Source: CAVPWP01 sp963709395 (GTDB lineage Bacteria; Pseudomonadota; Alphaproteobacteria; Rhodobacterales; Rhodobacteraceae). From it: a stretch of 64,000 nucleotides of DNA. Made by a program: the position numbers and the translations under genes. This document shows, one piece after another, positions 53,803-61,943 of the stretch (positions are counted from its first letter, which is position 1; the number at the start of each line of letters is the position of its first letter). A model generated the notes under the pieces. The model saw nothing but the letters and a program-made list of their open reading frames with translations. It had not been told where the DNA came from and did no database searches. The DNA lies in NCBI GenBank assembly GCA_963709395.1, contig CAVPWP010000012.1, forward strand, positions 252,622-316,621. The letters are read 5' to 3'.

Positions 53803-54159
53803 ATGTTCGAACGCATCCCACACAAAAGCCTATCCGCCATCGCACTCGGCGCAACCGCTTGCGTATTTGCGGCTGCTGCGTCTGCAGAATTGGCAACCCA
53901 ACGCCAGGAAACCTGCCAGACGATCCAGGAGCTGAAGCTTTCCTATTTGCGCTGCGAACACGCAGCCCAGACGGGCCAGCTTCAATCAAGAGCGATCGCC
54001 CATTGCTCCGGAATTTACTACGAACTGAAGGAACGGGCCTTCGACAACAATTTCGGCAGGTTTCGTGCGTGGTACATGCCCATAGTCGCCAGCCAGGGTC
54101 TTGGGGGATCTTCAATGGTTGTATCGCGCGATCTGACGGTGCGGCCTGCCTGTGACTGA
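53803..54159 (+). CDS. Small secreted protein of unknown function
   Basis: A 118-residue protein with GGAGGG ten bases before the ATG and a signal peptide (KSLSAIALGATACVFAAAASA, cleaved before ELA). The mature roughly 90 residues contain four cysteines (QETCQTI, LRCEHA, AHCSGI, RPACD), which could form two disulfides as expected of a periplasmic protein. No family recognised. It stands alone on the plus strand between the hydrolase-LuxR gene and the convergent phosphatase gene. Confidence 0.7.
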   Translation: MFERIPHKSLSAIALGATACVFAAAASAELATQRQETCQTIQELKLSYLRCEHAAQTGQLQSRAIAHCSGIYYELKERAFDNNFGRFRAWYMPIVASQGLGGSSMVVSRDLTVRPACD

Positions 54160-54331
54160 TGTGGCCGCGAATTTGGCCGGAGGAATCCACAGTGCGAAGA
54201 GAGACAAGGTTCGGGAAAGTCGGGCAAAGCGGACCTGATCGAAACCACGTCTCATGTCTGGATTGCGGACTTAGCGGTCGCCTGCAAGCCCAACGGACTT
54301 AGCGTCGATGTCACTCGGTCCCGCCGAGGCA

Positions 54332-56027
54332 CTACTGCCCCAAGACCTCCAGTAAGACTTCTCCCGCCGCACCGGACGGAGGCCGCGTTTCTGCGACGGA
54401 AGCCAGAGTCATAGCCACATCAACGGTGTGAACACGCCGCGATACTCGTTGTGGTTCCACCCCATAGCCAGCAAACAGGATCGGCACGAACGTGTCGTAG
54501 CGCCAGGGCGATCCATGGGTAACCGTCACCGATAATCCGTCCATGTCGTTGATGAACCATTCCGGCTGGAACACGAGGTAGATGTCCCCGGAGCGATCCG
54601 GATGGTAGTTGTTCAAGACCGCGCGCATCAGCGCATTGTCGGGGAGCGAGCCTTCGCGAAGACGAGAACTGGGCACAGCATAGGCCACCCCCTCGAAGGC
54701 GACCAACTCATCGCGCGATTGCCGTCTCAAGTGCGACCCTGTCGATATCAGGATCGTTGCGAATAGCCTCGGACAGGGTCAGATAGGGGTGGTCGTAGCC
54801 CTCGAACAACGGACCGCTGATGCCAAAACGCTCCTTGATGCGAGCGACGGCAGGGGCGGTGTCCCATTCGTCGGGTGTCACGTAGCCCCCGGGCATTCCG
54901 ATGGACTCGAGGTACCCGGGCGCTTCGGGCGCGCCATGATCCGACGAAAGCACGATCAGAGTGTTCTCCAGACCGATCTCGGCATCGACATAGGCGAACA
55001 GGTCGGCAAGCGTGCGATCGAGTTGCAGCAGGTTGTCCTCGGCCTCGAGGCTCGACGGGCCGAAGAAATGTCCGACGTAGTCCGTGACCGAGAAGCTGAC
55101 CGCAAGGAAATCGGTCACGTCGTCGTCACCAAGGTCTTCGGCATCGATGAGGGTTTTGGCAAAATCGGCCGTCATCCGGTCCCCGAACGGGCTGAGCGTG
55201 AGGAGCGTTGTGAAATACTTATCCTCAACCGTTCCAAGCGGGTGCGGGAAGATGCGCCCGAAACCCGCAAAATCCGGCTCCCAGGGTTGGTCGTCCCGAT
55301 CGCCGAACAGGTAGGTGTCGATGGGGTTGAGCAATTTCCATGACTGTCCGCTGAAGCTTTGCGGCAGCCCCTTGGCGTTCCAATCCTCGACCCAAGTCGG
55401 ATAGGCATCGTAGTAGTAGCTGCTCGTCACGAACTGTCCGGCGGATTTCGAGAACCAGAACGCCTTGCCGACGTGTCCTGCCATCGCGACCGCCCCGCGA
55501 TCCTTGATCGAGACACCGAACACTTTCGCGCGTCCGGCAGTGGCGAGAGCCAACTCGTCTCCAAAGGTCGATGTGAGGATTGTGCGAGGCGATCGACCGT
55601 CACTGGTCGCAGCCCGCTGGGTAGGGTCGATTTCGGTGGAGTCGTCAACGTCCGCACCGCTCGTGAGGATCGAATACTCGGGGTCCTCGATGTTGTAGAC
55701 GGTCCGCCCTTGCGACCGGTCATACCAGAGATTGCCGATCATCCCATGGGCCGACGGGTTCGCACCGGTCGCCAGCGTCGTATGCCCGACGATCGTTTCG
55801 GTGTTCGCGTGGGTATGGTGAGCGTTGTCGTAGTGAATCCCTTCTTCAAGAAGGTATCTGAACCCGCCTTCCCCAAGTTGATCATGGTGTCGGTTCAGAA
55901 GGTCCCCTCGCAACTGGTCGACCGTTATCTGAAGGATCAATCGCGGGTTGTCCTGAGCGTTCGAGGCAATGGGGAATACACCCATAGCGATCACAATAAG
56001 ACCTGCGGTCTTTGTCAAAGCAGCCAT
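54332..56027 (-). pseudogene. Alkaline phosphatase-superfamily protein (PafA/NPP-like), split by a +1 frameshift
   Basis: Starting at ATG 56027 (GGAG six bases upstream) with a signal peptide ending SNAQ, the protein shows LILQITVDQLRGDLL (first metal site), HTHANTETIVGHTTLATGANPSAHGMIGN with the Thr nucleophile, AVSFSVTDYVGHFFGP and IVLSSDHGAPEAPGYL (second metal site). These are the metal-binding set of the alkaline phosphatase/nucleotide pyrophosphatase superfamily. The frame stops at 54708 after ETAIAR. One base out of phase it continues as DELVAFEGVAYAVP to THGSPWRYDTFVPILFAGYG (the last metal His) and a stop at 54332. Correcting one base near 54709-54716 restores about 564 residues. Confidence 0.82.
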
Positions 56028-56356
56028 AAAAATCTCCAATCGTCTCAAAGATATTATGTGTCGCTCCTTCAGGGCAAACAACCGCCAAACGAGGGAGCAG
56101 TGGCTGCATTGGGCTCGTTCGGGACATCTGACTCAAAGACTCCGATGACCGCTTCGTCGGGCGAAGCGGACATGGTTGAGATTGGACCCTGAGCCGGCAG
56201 TGCGGACTTTACAGGCCTTGGCCCTGACCGGTCCAACTGGCGGTTCCGGCCGCGATCGGACTCTTCGAGGAGACGGCCGAATGGCCGGTTCCACCTGGTT
56301 GCGACAGGGAGAGAACGTTCACCCTGGAGCCATGCATGTAAACCGCAACCCTGGGC
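56028..56356. other. Non-coding stretch with an interspersed-repeat copy
   Basis: About 330 bases between the phosphatase start and the VIT gene end. The repeat core lies at 56144-56175 (GATGACCGCTTCGTCGGGCG then AAGCGGAC), followed at 56199 by CAGTGCGGACTT, similar to the sequence next to the copy at 48312. No gene is supported. The phosphatase promoter should lie near 56030-56100. Confidence 0.55.
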
Positions 56357-57058
56357 CTATCCGACCGTCACGCCGAAGAGCGCTCCGACAGCAGCGGTGG
56401 CGGCCATGGCGAGGGCGCCCCAGAATGTGACCCTTGCCGCCCCGCGGAGGACCCCCGCACCGCCCGCCGATGCGCCCAGCCCGCCAAGGACGGCAAGGCC
56501 GACGATTGTCGACACGGCCACCACCGGAACGATCCGGGATTCGGGCGAAACAAGGACCACGATTAGCGGAACGACGGCACCGAGCGCAAAGGTCAGGGCG
56601 GACACAAGTGCCGCCTGGATCGGGCGCGCCGTCACCGTGTCGGAGATGCCCAATTCGTCGCGGGAATGCGCGCCAAGGGCGTCACGTTCCGTCAATTGGA
56701 TGGCCACCTGCGCCGCGAGGTCTCGGTTAAGACCCCGGTCCACGTAGATCCGCGTCAGTTCCTCGAGCTCGGCATCGGGCATCTGGTCAAGTTCGCGGGT
56801 TTCGCGGGCGAGGTCAGCCTGTTCGGCGTCGGTCTGGGAACTGACCGAGACGTATTCTCCGGCCGCCATCGACATCGACCCGGCAACAAGTCCGGCAAGT
56901 CCAGCGACGAGCACGTCGGGCCGTCCCGAGCCGGCCGCCGCGACGCCCACGATGAGACTCGAGGTGGAAACAAGCCCGTCGTTGGCCCCGAGCACCGCAG
57001 CGCGAAGCCAGCCTATGCGATGCACCATGTGGACTTCGGAGTGTGACAGGCGGCTCAT
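56357..57058 (-). CDS. VIT1/CCC1-family iron/manganese transporter
   Basis: A 233-residue membrane protein. The family opening is HRIGWLRAAVLGANDGLVSTSSLIVGVAAAG, then AGLAGLVAGSMSMAAGEYVSVSSQTDAEQADL with conserved Met, Gly and Glu of the ion path. A charged cytosolic insertion follows (REldqmpDAELEELTRIYVDRGL region, residues 85-120). Three C-terminal helices end the protein. VIT proteins export Fe2+/Mn2+ from the cytosol by proton exchange. It is about 100 bases upstream of the flavin/PepSY cluster on the same strand, possibly an iron-related association. Confidence 0.92.
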   Translation of the reverse strand: MSRLSHSEVHMVHRIGWLRAAVLGANDGLVSTSSLIVGVAAAGSGRPDVLVAGLAGLVAGSMSMAAGEYVSVSSQTDAEQADLARETRELDQMPDAELEELTRIYVDRGLNRDLAAQVAIQLTERDALGAHSRDELGISDTVTARPIQAALVSALTFALGAVVPLIVVLVSPESRIVPVVAVSTIVGLAVLGGLGASAGGAGVLRGAARVTFWGALAMAATAAVGALFGVTVG

Positions 57059-57158
57059 GAGATGGTTCCTTCAAAGGAGACGGTGCGACGGGACGATAGT
57101 CGTGGAAGGCGAAAGTCGGCCGAACCCGCTCTGTAGCGGCGGATGTGCCCCGTGCGGC

Positions 57159-58136
57159 TCATCCCGACACGGCGGGCATTGCCGCGGTCGCCCTGGAGAA
57201 CAGCGGGCCGATGCCCAAACTCCGCACCGCCCCATCATCCTCGCGCATTAGGAAGAGGGCGTCGAGCCCCCTTTCGCGAGCGAGCGACGCGCCGTCCTCC
57301 GGTCCGCCTACCATCAGGGCGGTCGCCCAGGCGTCGGCCTCTGCACAGGTTCGGGCGACAACGGTCACCGATGCAGGGGAGGCGAGGAGCGGCGCGCCGC
57401 GGACCGGGTCCATCGTGTGCGACAGGCGACTGTCTTGCACCTCGACCCAGTGGCGATAGTCGCCCGAGGTCGCGATGGCAGCGTCGTGAAGCGCGAGGAG
57501 GGAATGGGGCGTCCGGTGGGCAGGGTCCGGCGCCTCCACCGCGACTGTCCAGGCTTCTCCGTCTGGGCGAAGACCGAGCGCGCGCATCTCGCCGTCGATC
57601 CCGACGAGACCGGCGTCGATCCCGTGGGCGAGGAGCGTTTCGGCCAGCCGGTCGACCCCGTAGCCCTTGGCGATGCCGTTGAGGTCGAGCGTGATCGGGG
57701 CACGCTTGCGCGCCGCCGCCCCCTCGAGCTCGATCGCTTCGTGCGCCGGCAGGTGCTGTCGCGTCATCGCCACACGAATGCCGGCCGGATCGGCCACTTT
57801 GGGTCCGAAGCCCCAGGCCGAAACCGCGTCGCCCATGCCGATGTCGAACGCGCCGCCCGAAGCGCGCCCGATCCCGAGCCCGAGCCGCAACACCTCGGCC
57901 AGTCGACCGGGCACCTTCACCCAGAGGCCGACCGGGGACGCGTTGAGGCCCATGAGGTCGCTCGCAGGGTTCCATGTGGACATCTGCGCGTCCACCTCGT
58001 CGACGGCGGTCTGCAGCGCGGCGCGCAGGGGCGCGGGGTCGAAGCCCTGGTCCGTGAAGAAAAGCGCCGACCAGCGGGTGCCCATCGTCGGCCCGTTCAG
58101 CGCATGGCGCACCGGGTCAGTAGACGTCCTCGACAT
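57159..58136 (-). CDS. apbE: FAD:protein FMN transferase (ApbE)
   Basis: Transfers FMN from FAD covalently to a Thr or Ser of target proteins using Mg2+. The 325-residue protein shows GPTMGTRWSALF, NPASDLMGLN, DLNGIAKGYGVDRLAE (flavin/Mg2+ binding), AGLVGIDGEMRALG, AIATSGDYRHWVE and the signature LSHTMDPVRGAPLL. The start at 58136 gives no signal peptide or lipobox, although most ApbE proteins are exported; upstream in-frame sequence does not supply one. Either the enzyme acts in the cytosol or the start is misplaced. It overlaps the preceding PepSY-reductase gene by 20 bases, so the two are coupled. Confidence 0.9.
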   Translation of the reverse strand: MSRTSTDPVRHALNGPTMGTRWSALFFTDQGFDPAPLRAALQTAVDEVDAQMSTWNPASDLMGLNASPVGLWVKVPGRLAEVLRLGLGIGRASGGAFDIGMGDAVSAWGFGPKVADPAGIRVAMTRQHLPAHEAIELEGAAARKRAPITLDLNGIAKGYGVDRLAETLLAHGIDAGLVGIDGEMRALGLRPDGEAWTVAVEAPDPAHRTPHSLLALHDAAIATSGDYRHWVEVQDSRLSHTMDPVRGAPLLASPASVTVVARTCAEADAWATALMVGGPEDGASLARERGLDALFLMREDDGAVRSLGIGPLFSRATAAMPAVSG

Positions 58137-60324
58137 AGCGTCCCTCCGCCTTGAGCGCTGCAGGTGTAAGGCCCGAGGGCCCCAGGATATCGGACAGCGC
58201 CTCCGACACGCCGGCGGCCATCTCGCGCCCGCCACAGACCATCACGCGCGCCCCGCGGCCGATCAGTCGCGCGACCTCAGCCGCCTCCGCGCGCAGGGCG
58301 TCCTGCACGTAATGCGGCCGCGCGCCTCGGGAGACGGCGGTGACGAGCCGGGCGAGCCGACCCTCAGCCTGCCAGCCGTGCAGTTCCTCGCCGTAGAGAA
58401 AGTCGCTGTCCTTGTGACGCATCCCGAAGAAGAGGTGGATCGGCCTCCGACCCGCGTTTTCGCGCACGAAGCCCGCGAGCGGCCCCACTCCGGTTCCGGC
58501 GCCGATCAGGATGAGTGGCGCGCGGTCCTTGCCCAAGTGGAAGCCGGGATTTCGGCGCAGGAAGGCGGTTACCGTGTTGCCAGGTTCGAGCGCCGTGAGC
58601 TGGCCGGAGCAGAGCCCGCCCGGCTGCCGCTTGACCACGAACTCGACGAAGCCGTCGCGCTGTCCGGAGGCGAGCGAGTAGAGGCGCGGGACGGGGCTGC
58701 CTTCCGGCAGGATCCCGACGAGGTCGCCGGCTTCAAAGCGGGCGAAACCGGTCCGCGTGAGCCGCTGCCAGAACGTCGAGGGGGGCAAGGCGAAGCGCAG
58801 GATCGCGGTCGCGGCCTGCACCTCGGCTCCGTAGTCGCGGCGGGAGAGGAGGGTGAGGGTCTGGGTTGCCGGGTGCACCGGCTGGTGCACGAGGTCGAGG
58901 TCGATCCCCAGCGCCTCGCCCAGTGCCCGGCCCCAGCGCGCGAAGTCCTGCGGTGACTGTCGGTCGACGGTATCGAGGGGGAGGAGTTCCGCCCAACCCT
59001 TCGCCCGGGCCGCGTCGGCCACCTCGTTGGCGTAGGCGCAATAGGCGGGGAAGCCGCGGTCGCCGAAGCCGAGCACGGCAACAGGCGCATCGGGCGACCG
59101 GTCGAGCGCCACCAGCCGGTCGAGGAAGCCCTTTGCCGAAGCCGGTGCCGCGCCGTCGCCGTAGGTCGCTGCAAGGACGATGATGCGCCGGGCAGCGGCG
59201 TAGCGGTCGGGAGCGAAGGCCGACATTGGGGCGGTATGGACGCTTTGCCCCGCGTCGGTCAGCGCGGCGTGGAGCGTGGCGGCGAAACCCCAGGTGCTCC
59301 CTCCCTCGCTTCCGACAAGGAGGACGGTCTCCGCGCGCGCGGCGGGACGGTTCGCCCGGATGCGCGGCCGGCCGCGGCGTCCGGCGAGCCATGTGAGCGC
59401 ACCAGTGACGCCGAGCGCGGGCGCGCCGAGCGCCATGATCCCGAGGACGAGCGCGAGTGGCGCGGCGCCCTGCCCGGTGTGCAGCATGTAGACGGTTTCC
59501 GACACGCGCTCCCACCCCGTCAGGTCGGCCCACACGAGGAGGGCGCCGGTGCCCTGGTCGAGATAGCCGCGCCCCGTGTCCGTCTTCAGCGTGAAGACGT
59601 CGGTCGCGTCGCCGGGATAGGGGAAGGTCAGCTCCCGCAGGCCCGCCACGGGCGTTTCGCCGAGACGCGCGAGGTCGAAGAGCGCTACACCAGTCCCGCC
59701 GCTCACATCCGCGGGGATGGTCATCGTCGCACCCCCATCGGGCAAAAGCTCGAAGGTCGAGGCGGTCATCCAGAGGGCCGTCGCCGACGAGAGCACCAAC
59801 CCCGCCACCGCAATCCGTGCGATCTCGACGTGGAGGCGCCCGGCGAGGGGGCCACGCGCGCGGGCGAACCAGTGCCGCCAGCCGCCCGACCGCCTTGCGA
59901 CAAGCGCTGCGCCTGAAAGCGCGAGGATCAGCATCGCCGCCGCGCCCGCGGCCATGACCATGCGCCCGGAGTCGCCGAGAAACAAGGAGCGGTGGAGGTT
60001 GGTGAGCCAACGCTCGGTCTGGTTGGGATCCGCCGAAGCCACGCCCTGCCCGGTGGCGGGGTCGATGACGGCGGCGCCCGGCGCGCCTTCGTCGAACCAG
60101 TAGGCCGTGATCCGCCCGGAAGGCGCGCGGCGGATCTGCTCGACGCCCGGATAGACCGCCTGGATGCGTTTGGCGAGCGTGGCGACGGTCAGCCCTGCCT
60201 CAGCCTGCGGCGCAGCGAGTCGCTCGGCGGAGGGGAAGACCGACAGCGCCGCGCCGCTGAGCGACAGGACGGTGACGACTGCGAGGGCCAGAAGACCCGG
60301 CCAGCGGTGGAATGCGCGGATCAT
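58117..60324 (-). CDS. PepSY-TM / flavodoxin / ferredoxin-NADP reductase fusion membrane oxidoreductase
   Basis: A 735-residue protein. Residues 1-310 form a PepSY-associated membrane domain with four helices (FHRWPGLLALAVVTVLSLSG, MVMAAGAAAMLILALSGAALVA, IARIAVAGLVLSSATALW, LALVLGIMALGAPALGVTGALTWL) and His residues such as LHRSLFLGD suited to heme. Residues 335-480 are flavodoxin-like (LVGSEGGSTWGFA, AATYGDGAAP, FGDRGFPAYCAYA). Residues 500-735 are an FNR module with the FAD motif RLYSLAS and NADPH-binding GAGTGVGPLAGFV, ending in EGRYVEDVY. It should carry NADPH electrons across the inner membrane. Gene follows the DUF2271 gene after 13 bases. Confidence 0.9.
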   Translation of the reverse strand: MIRAFHRWPGLLALAVVTVLSLSGAALSVFPSAERLAAPQAEAGLTVATLAKRIQAVYPGVEQIRRAPSGRITAYWFDEGAPGAAVIDPATGQGVASADPNQTERWLTNLHRSLFLGDSGRMVMAAGAAAMLILALSGAALVARRSGGWRHWFARARGPLAGRLHVEIARIAVAGLVLSSATALWMTASTFELLPDGGATMTIPADVSGGTGVALFDLARLGETPVAGLRELTFPYPGDATDVFTLKTDTGRGYLDQGTGALLVWADLTGWERVSETVYMLHTGQGAAPLALVLGIMALGAPALGVTGALTWLAGRRGRPRIRANRPAARAETVLLVGSEGGSTWGFAATLHAALTDAGQSVHTAPMSAFAPDRYAAARRIIVLAATYGDGAAPASAKGFLDRLVALDRSPDAPVAVLGFGDRGFPAYCAYANEVADAARAKGWAELLPLDTVDRQSPQDFARWGRALGEALGIDLDLVHQPVHPATQTLTLLSRRDYGAEVQAATAILRFALPPSTFWQRLTRTGFARFEAGDLVGILPEGSPVPRLYSLASGQRDGFVEFVVKRQPGGLCSGQLTALEPGNTVTAFLRRNPGFHLGKDRAPLILIGAGTGVGPLAGFVRENAGRRPIHLFFGMRHKDSDFLYGEELHGWQAEGRLARLVTAVSRGARPHYVQDALRAEAAEVARLIGRGARVMVCGGREMAAGVSEALSDILGPSGLTPAALKAEGRYVEDVY

Positions 60325-60337
60325 GACCCTCGGCTCC

Positions 60338-60808
60338 TCACATGTCGTAGGCGAAGCTCGCGACGTAGCGGCGGCCGCTCACCGGCGTGCCCGCGCCTGC
60401 GGTCGTCAGGGGCACCGCCACCTCGTTCGGGCTGTCGCGCATGTCCTCGACAGCGGCGTCGATGTGGAGCGTGTAGCCCGCGTCGAAGAGCGCGTCGGCA
60501 AGGTCGAGCGTGATCTCGAGCGTGCGTCCTGCACCGACGCTCGCACCGGTGATGCCGTTGATCTGCGCTGGATCGCCGCCCGTGGCGCGATACCAGTCGG
60601 TCAGGTGCTCGTAGTACTTCGACTTGCCCCCGGCCATCCAGAGACTGCCGGCATAGGCGCCCGCGTAGTCGGTGACGTAGAGCGCGAGGTAGGCACCGTC
60701 GCCCCCGTAGCTGTTGAGCGTGGTGGTGAGCGTGACGGGGCGGGCCATGGCGAGACCGGGCGCGGTCAGCGCCGTGGTCAGCGCGAGGGCGGCAAGAAGC
60801 GATTTCAT
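60338..60808 (-). CDS. Exported DUF2271 protein with a candidate flavinylation motif
   Basis: A 156-residue protein with a signal peptide (KSLLAALALTTALTAPGLAMA, cleaved before RPV). The mature domain (TTTLNSYGGDGAYLALYVTDYAGAYAGSLWMAGGKSKYYEHLTDWY region, residues 28-73) is the DUF2271 family. Residues 84-90 read NGITGAS, similar to the [ST]GA[ST] site where ApbE attaches FMN in FMN-bind proteins; the preceding Asp is replaced by Asn. ApbE and a PepSY reductase are encoded just downstream, so this protein is the likely covalently flavinylated electron carrier. AAGGA precedes the ATG. Confidence 0.85.
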   Translation of the reverse strand: MKSLLAALALTTALTAPGLAMARPVTLTTTLNSYGGDGAYLALYVTDYAGAYAGSLWMAGGKSKYYEHLTDWYRATGGDPAQINGITGASVGAGRTLEITLDLADALFDAGYTLHIDAAVEDMRDSPNEVAVPLTTAGAGTPVSGRRYVASFAYDM

Positions 60809-60879
60809 GGGAGGGTTCCTTCGAGGGGAAAGACAAGGGTTGAACGCGGAGCGCCGGGAGTTCCGCCGCTCGGCGTGGC

Positions 60880-61266
60880 TCAGTTCACCTGGACCTGCGG
60901 CGGGGCGCCGTTCCCGAAGAGCCCGTTCTGCGGCGGCGCGACCGTGCCGGCGGGCGCCGGGTTCCGAGCACCATTGCGGCAGCCCCCGTCATCGTCGTCG
61001 TCATCGCAATCCTCGTCCTCGTCATCATCGTCGTCGTCGTCGTCGTCATCATCATCGTCGTCATCGCGCCGGCCGTGGTCATCATCGTCATTATCATCGT
61101 CGTCGCTGGCGAGGATCAGCGGCATCGGCTCCGCCCCGTCGCCCGCAAGCGTGAGGCCAGGGCGGGAAGCGGCGTCCTGCGATACAGGCAGGGCGCTGAA
61201 CGCCGGCACGCCGAGCACGCCCGTCAAGGCGGTCGAGGCAACAAGAAGCGTGAGAACATTCTTCAT
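60880..61266 (-). CDS. Exported aspartate-rich low-complexity protein
   Basis: A 128-residue protein with a signal peptide (KNVLTLLVASTALTGVLGVPAFSA). Residues about 54-95 are almost entirely Asp, with one Gly-Arg-Arg break (DHGRRDDD), a few Glu and two Cys (DEDCDDD and GGCRNG). The Pro/Gly-rich tail follows. A polyaspartate patch could bind Ca2+, Fe or other cations or act as a spacer. AAGGAG lies just before the ATG. It precedes DUF2271 by 71 bases. The 11-bp-spaced direct repeat at 61343-61360 lies in its promoter region. Confidence 0.72.
   Translation of the reverse strand: MKNVLTLLVASTALTGVLGVPAFSALPVSQDAASRPGLTLAGDGAEPMPLILASDDDDNDDDDHGRRDDDDDDDDDDDDDDDEDEDCDDDDDDGGCRNGARNPAPAGTVAPPQNGLFGNGAPPQVQVN
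61009..61105. repeat. GTC/ATC trinucleotide tract (Asp codons on the minus strand)
   Basis: On the plus strand this stretch is nearly all GTC, ATC or CTC triplets with a GCGCCGGCCGTG interruption near 61068. It encodes the polyaspartate of the exported protein. As a triplet microsatellite it could expand or contract without frameshift. Confidence 0.85.
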
Positions 61267-61342
61267 GGCAGGGTCTCCTTTCGTCTGCTGCGACCGATCT
61301 GGGCGGCCTACCTGAGCGTTTCCTGACGGCGCGCCCGATCCC

Positions 61343-61360
61343 GCTTCAGCTTGCCGTCAG
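61343..61360 (-). promoter_or_regulatory. Direct-repeat box upstream of the Asp-rich gene
   Basis: Minus-strand CTGACGGCAAGCTGAAGC contains CTGAC-N6-CTGAA, an 11-bp direct repeat like OmpR/PhoB-type response-regulator sites. It is nearly identical to the box at 61848. It lies 77 bases upstream of the Asp-rich start. A further perfect 10-bp inverted repeat, TCCTGACGGC (61321-61330) with GCCGTCAGGA (61353-61362), overlaps it. Confidence 0.65.
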
Positions 61361-61364
61361 GAGG

Positions 61365-61396
61365 AAAAAGGCCCCGCCCGGGGGAGGGGCGGGGCC
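61365..61396 (-). terminator. Intrinsic terminator of the small PepSY gene
   Basis: On the minus strand GGCCCCGCCC pairs with GGGCGGGGCC across a seven-base loop and is followed by five T residues (61365-61369 as A on the plus strand). It lies 78 bases after the stop of the PepSY gene and separates it from the Asp-rich operon. Confidence 0.85.
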
Positions 61397-61473
61397 AAGC
61401 GCAGCCGACGGGACGATCGGCTGCGGGAGACTCGAAGAATGCTTGCCGGGCTGCCCGGGCGTCGAGGTTGATC

Positions 61474-61797
61474 TCAGTCGTCGTCCGCGCCGTCGCGGTC
61501 GTGATCCCGGTCTCGGTTGCCGCGGTCGTCGTCATCCTCGTACTCGACCTCGATCACTTCGAGCGTGCCGGGATGGATCGTCACCTCGATCCGCCGTCCT
61601 TCTGTGTCGCTGCCGTCGATCTCGTAGCAGCCGTCGTCGATCTTGATCCGGCGAACCGTCCAGCCGTTCTCCTCGGCCAGTCGGGCCACGGCGTCGCGGG
61701 GCTGCCAGTCGGCCATCGGCACGAAGCAGTCGTCATCCGCCAGCGCCGCGGCTGGGAAGACGACGAGAAAGCCAAGGATTGTCAGTGTGTTCTTCAT
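61474..61797 (-). CDS. Small exported PepSY-domain protein with acidic tail
   Basis: A 107-residue protein with a signal peptide (KNTLTILGFLVVFPAAALA, cleaved before DDD). A single PepSY domain follows: DWQPRDAVARLAEENGWTVRRIKIDDGCYEIDGSDTEGRRIEVTIHPGTLEVIEVE, covering residues 30-86, with Cys24 and Cys57 able to pair. The last 20 residues are an acidic Asp/Arg tail. GAGGAG precedes the ATG. It is divergent from the response-regulator gene, sharing a 146-base promoter region with two 11-bp-spaced repeats, and is ended by its own terminator. Such small PepSY proteins commonly accompany two-component systems. Confidence 0.85.
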   Translation of the reverse strand: MKNTLTILGFLVVFPAAALADDDCFVPMADWQPRDAVARLAEENGWTVRRIKIDDGCYEIDGSDTEGRRIEVTIHPGTLEVIEVEYEDDDDRGNRDRDHDRDGADDD

Positions 61798-61847
61798 GGG
61801 CCAGACTCCTCATCACGGCCAGCGTCCTGTGATCCATGCGCCACCAA

Positions 61848-61866
61848 GCTGACGGCAGCCTGAAGC
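61848..61866 (+). promoter_or_regulatory. Direct-repeat box in the PepSY/response-regulator intergenic region
   Basis: GCTGACGGCAGCCTGAAGC contains CTGAC-N6-CTGAA, matching the box upstream of the Asp-rich gene at 16 of 18 positions. Likely binding site for the adjacent OmpR-type regulator. Confidence 0.65.
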
Positions 61867-61881
61867 AACCCCGGGCGTCGT

Positions 61882-61897
61882 GTCAGCCTCGCGTCAG
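61882..61897 (-). promoter_or_regulatory. Second direct-repeat box (opposite strand)
   Basis: GTCAGCCTCGCGTCAG on the plus strand reads CTGAC-N6-CTGAC on the minus strand, again with 11-base spacing. It lies 47 bases before the response-regulator ATG and 85 bases before the divergent PepSY gene. Confidence 0.6.
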
Positions 61898-61943
61898 GCG
61901 GATGGATCAAGGGTGGCCCAAGGACAAGGACAATGGACAGGCC

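Noticed and set aside
61009..61105. Poly-Asp region considered as a non-coding microsatellite only
   Set aside because: It lies within a frame with a signal peptide, SD and stop, so it is treated as coding, with the repeat noted.
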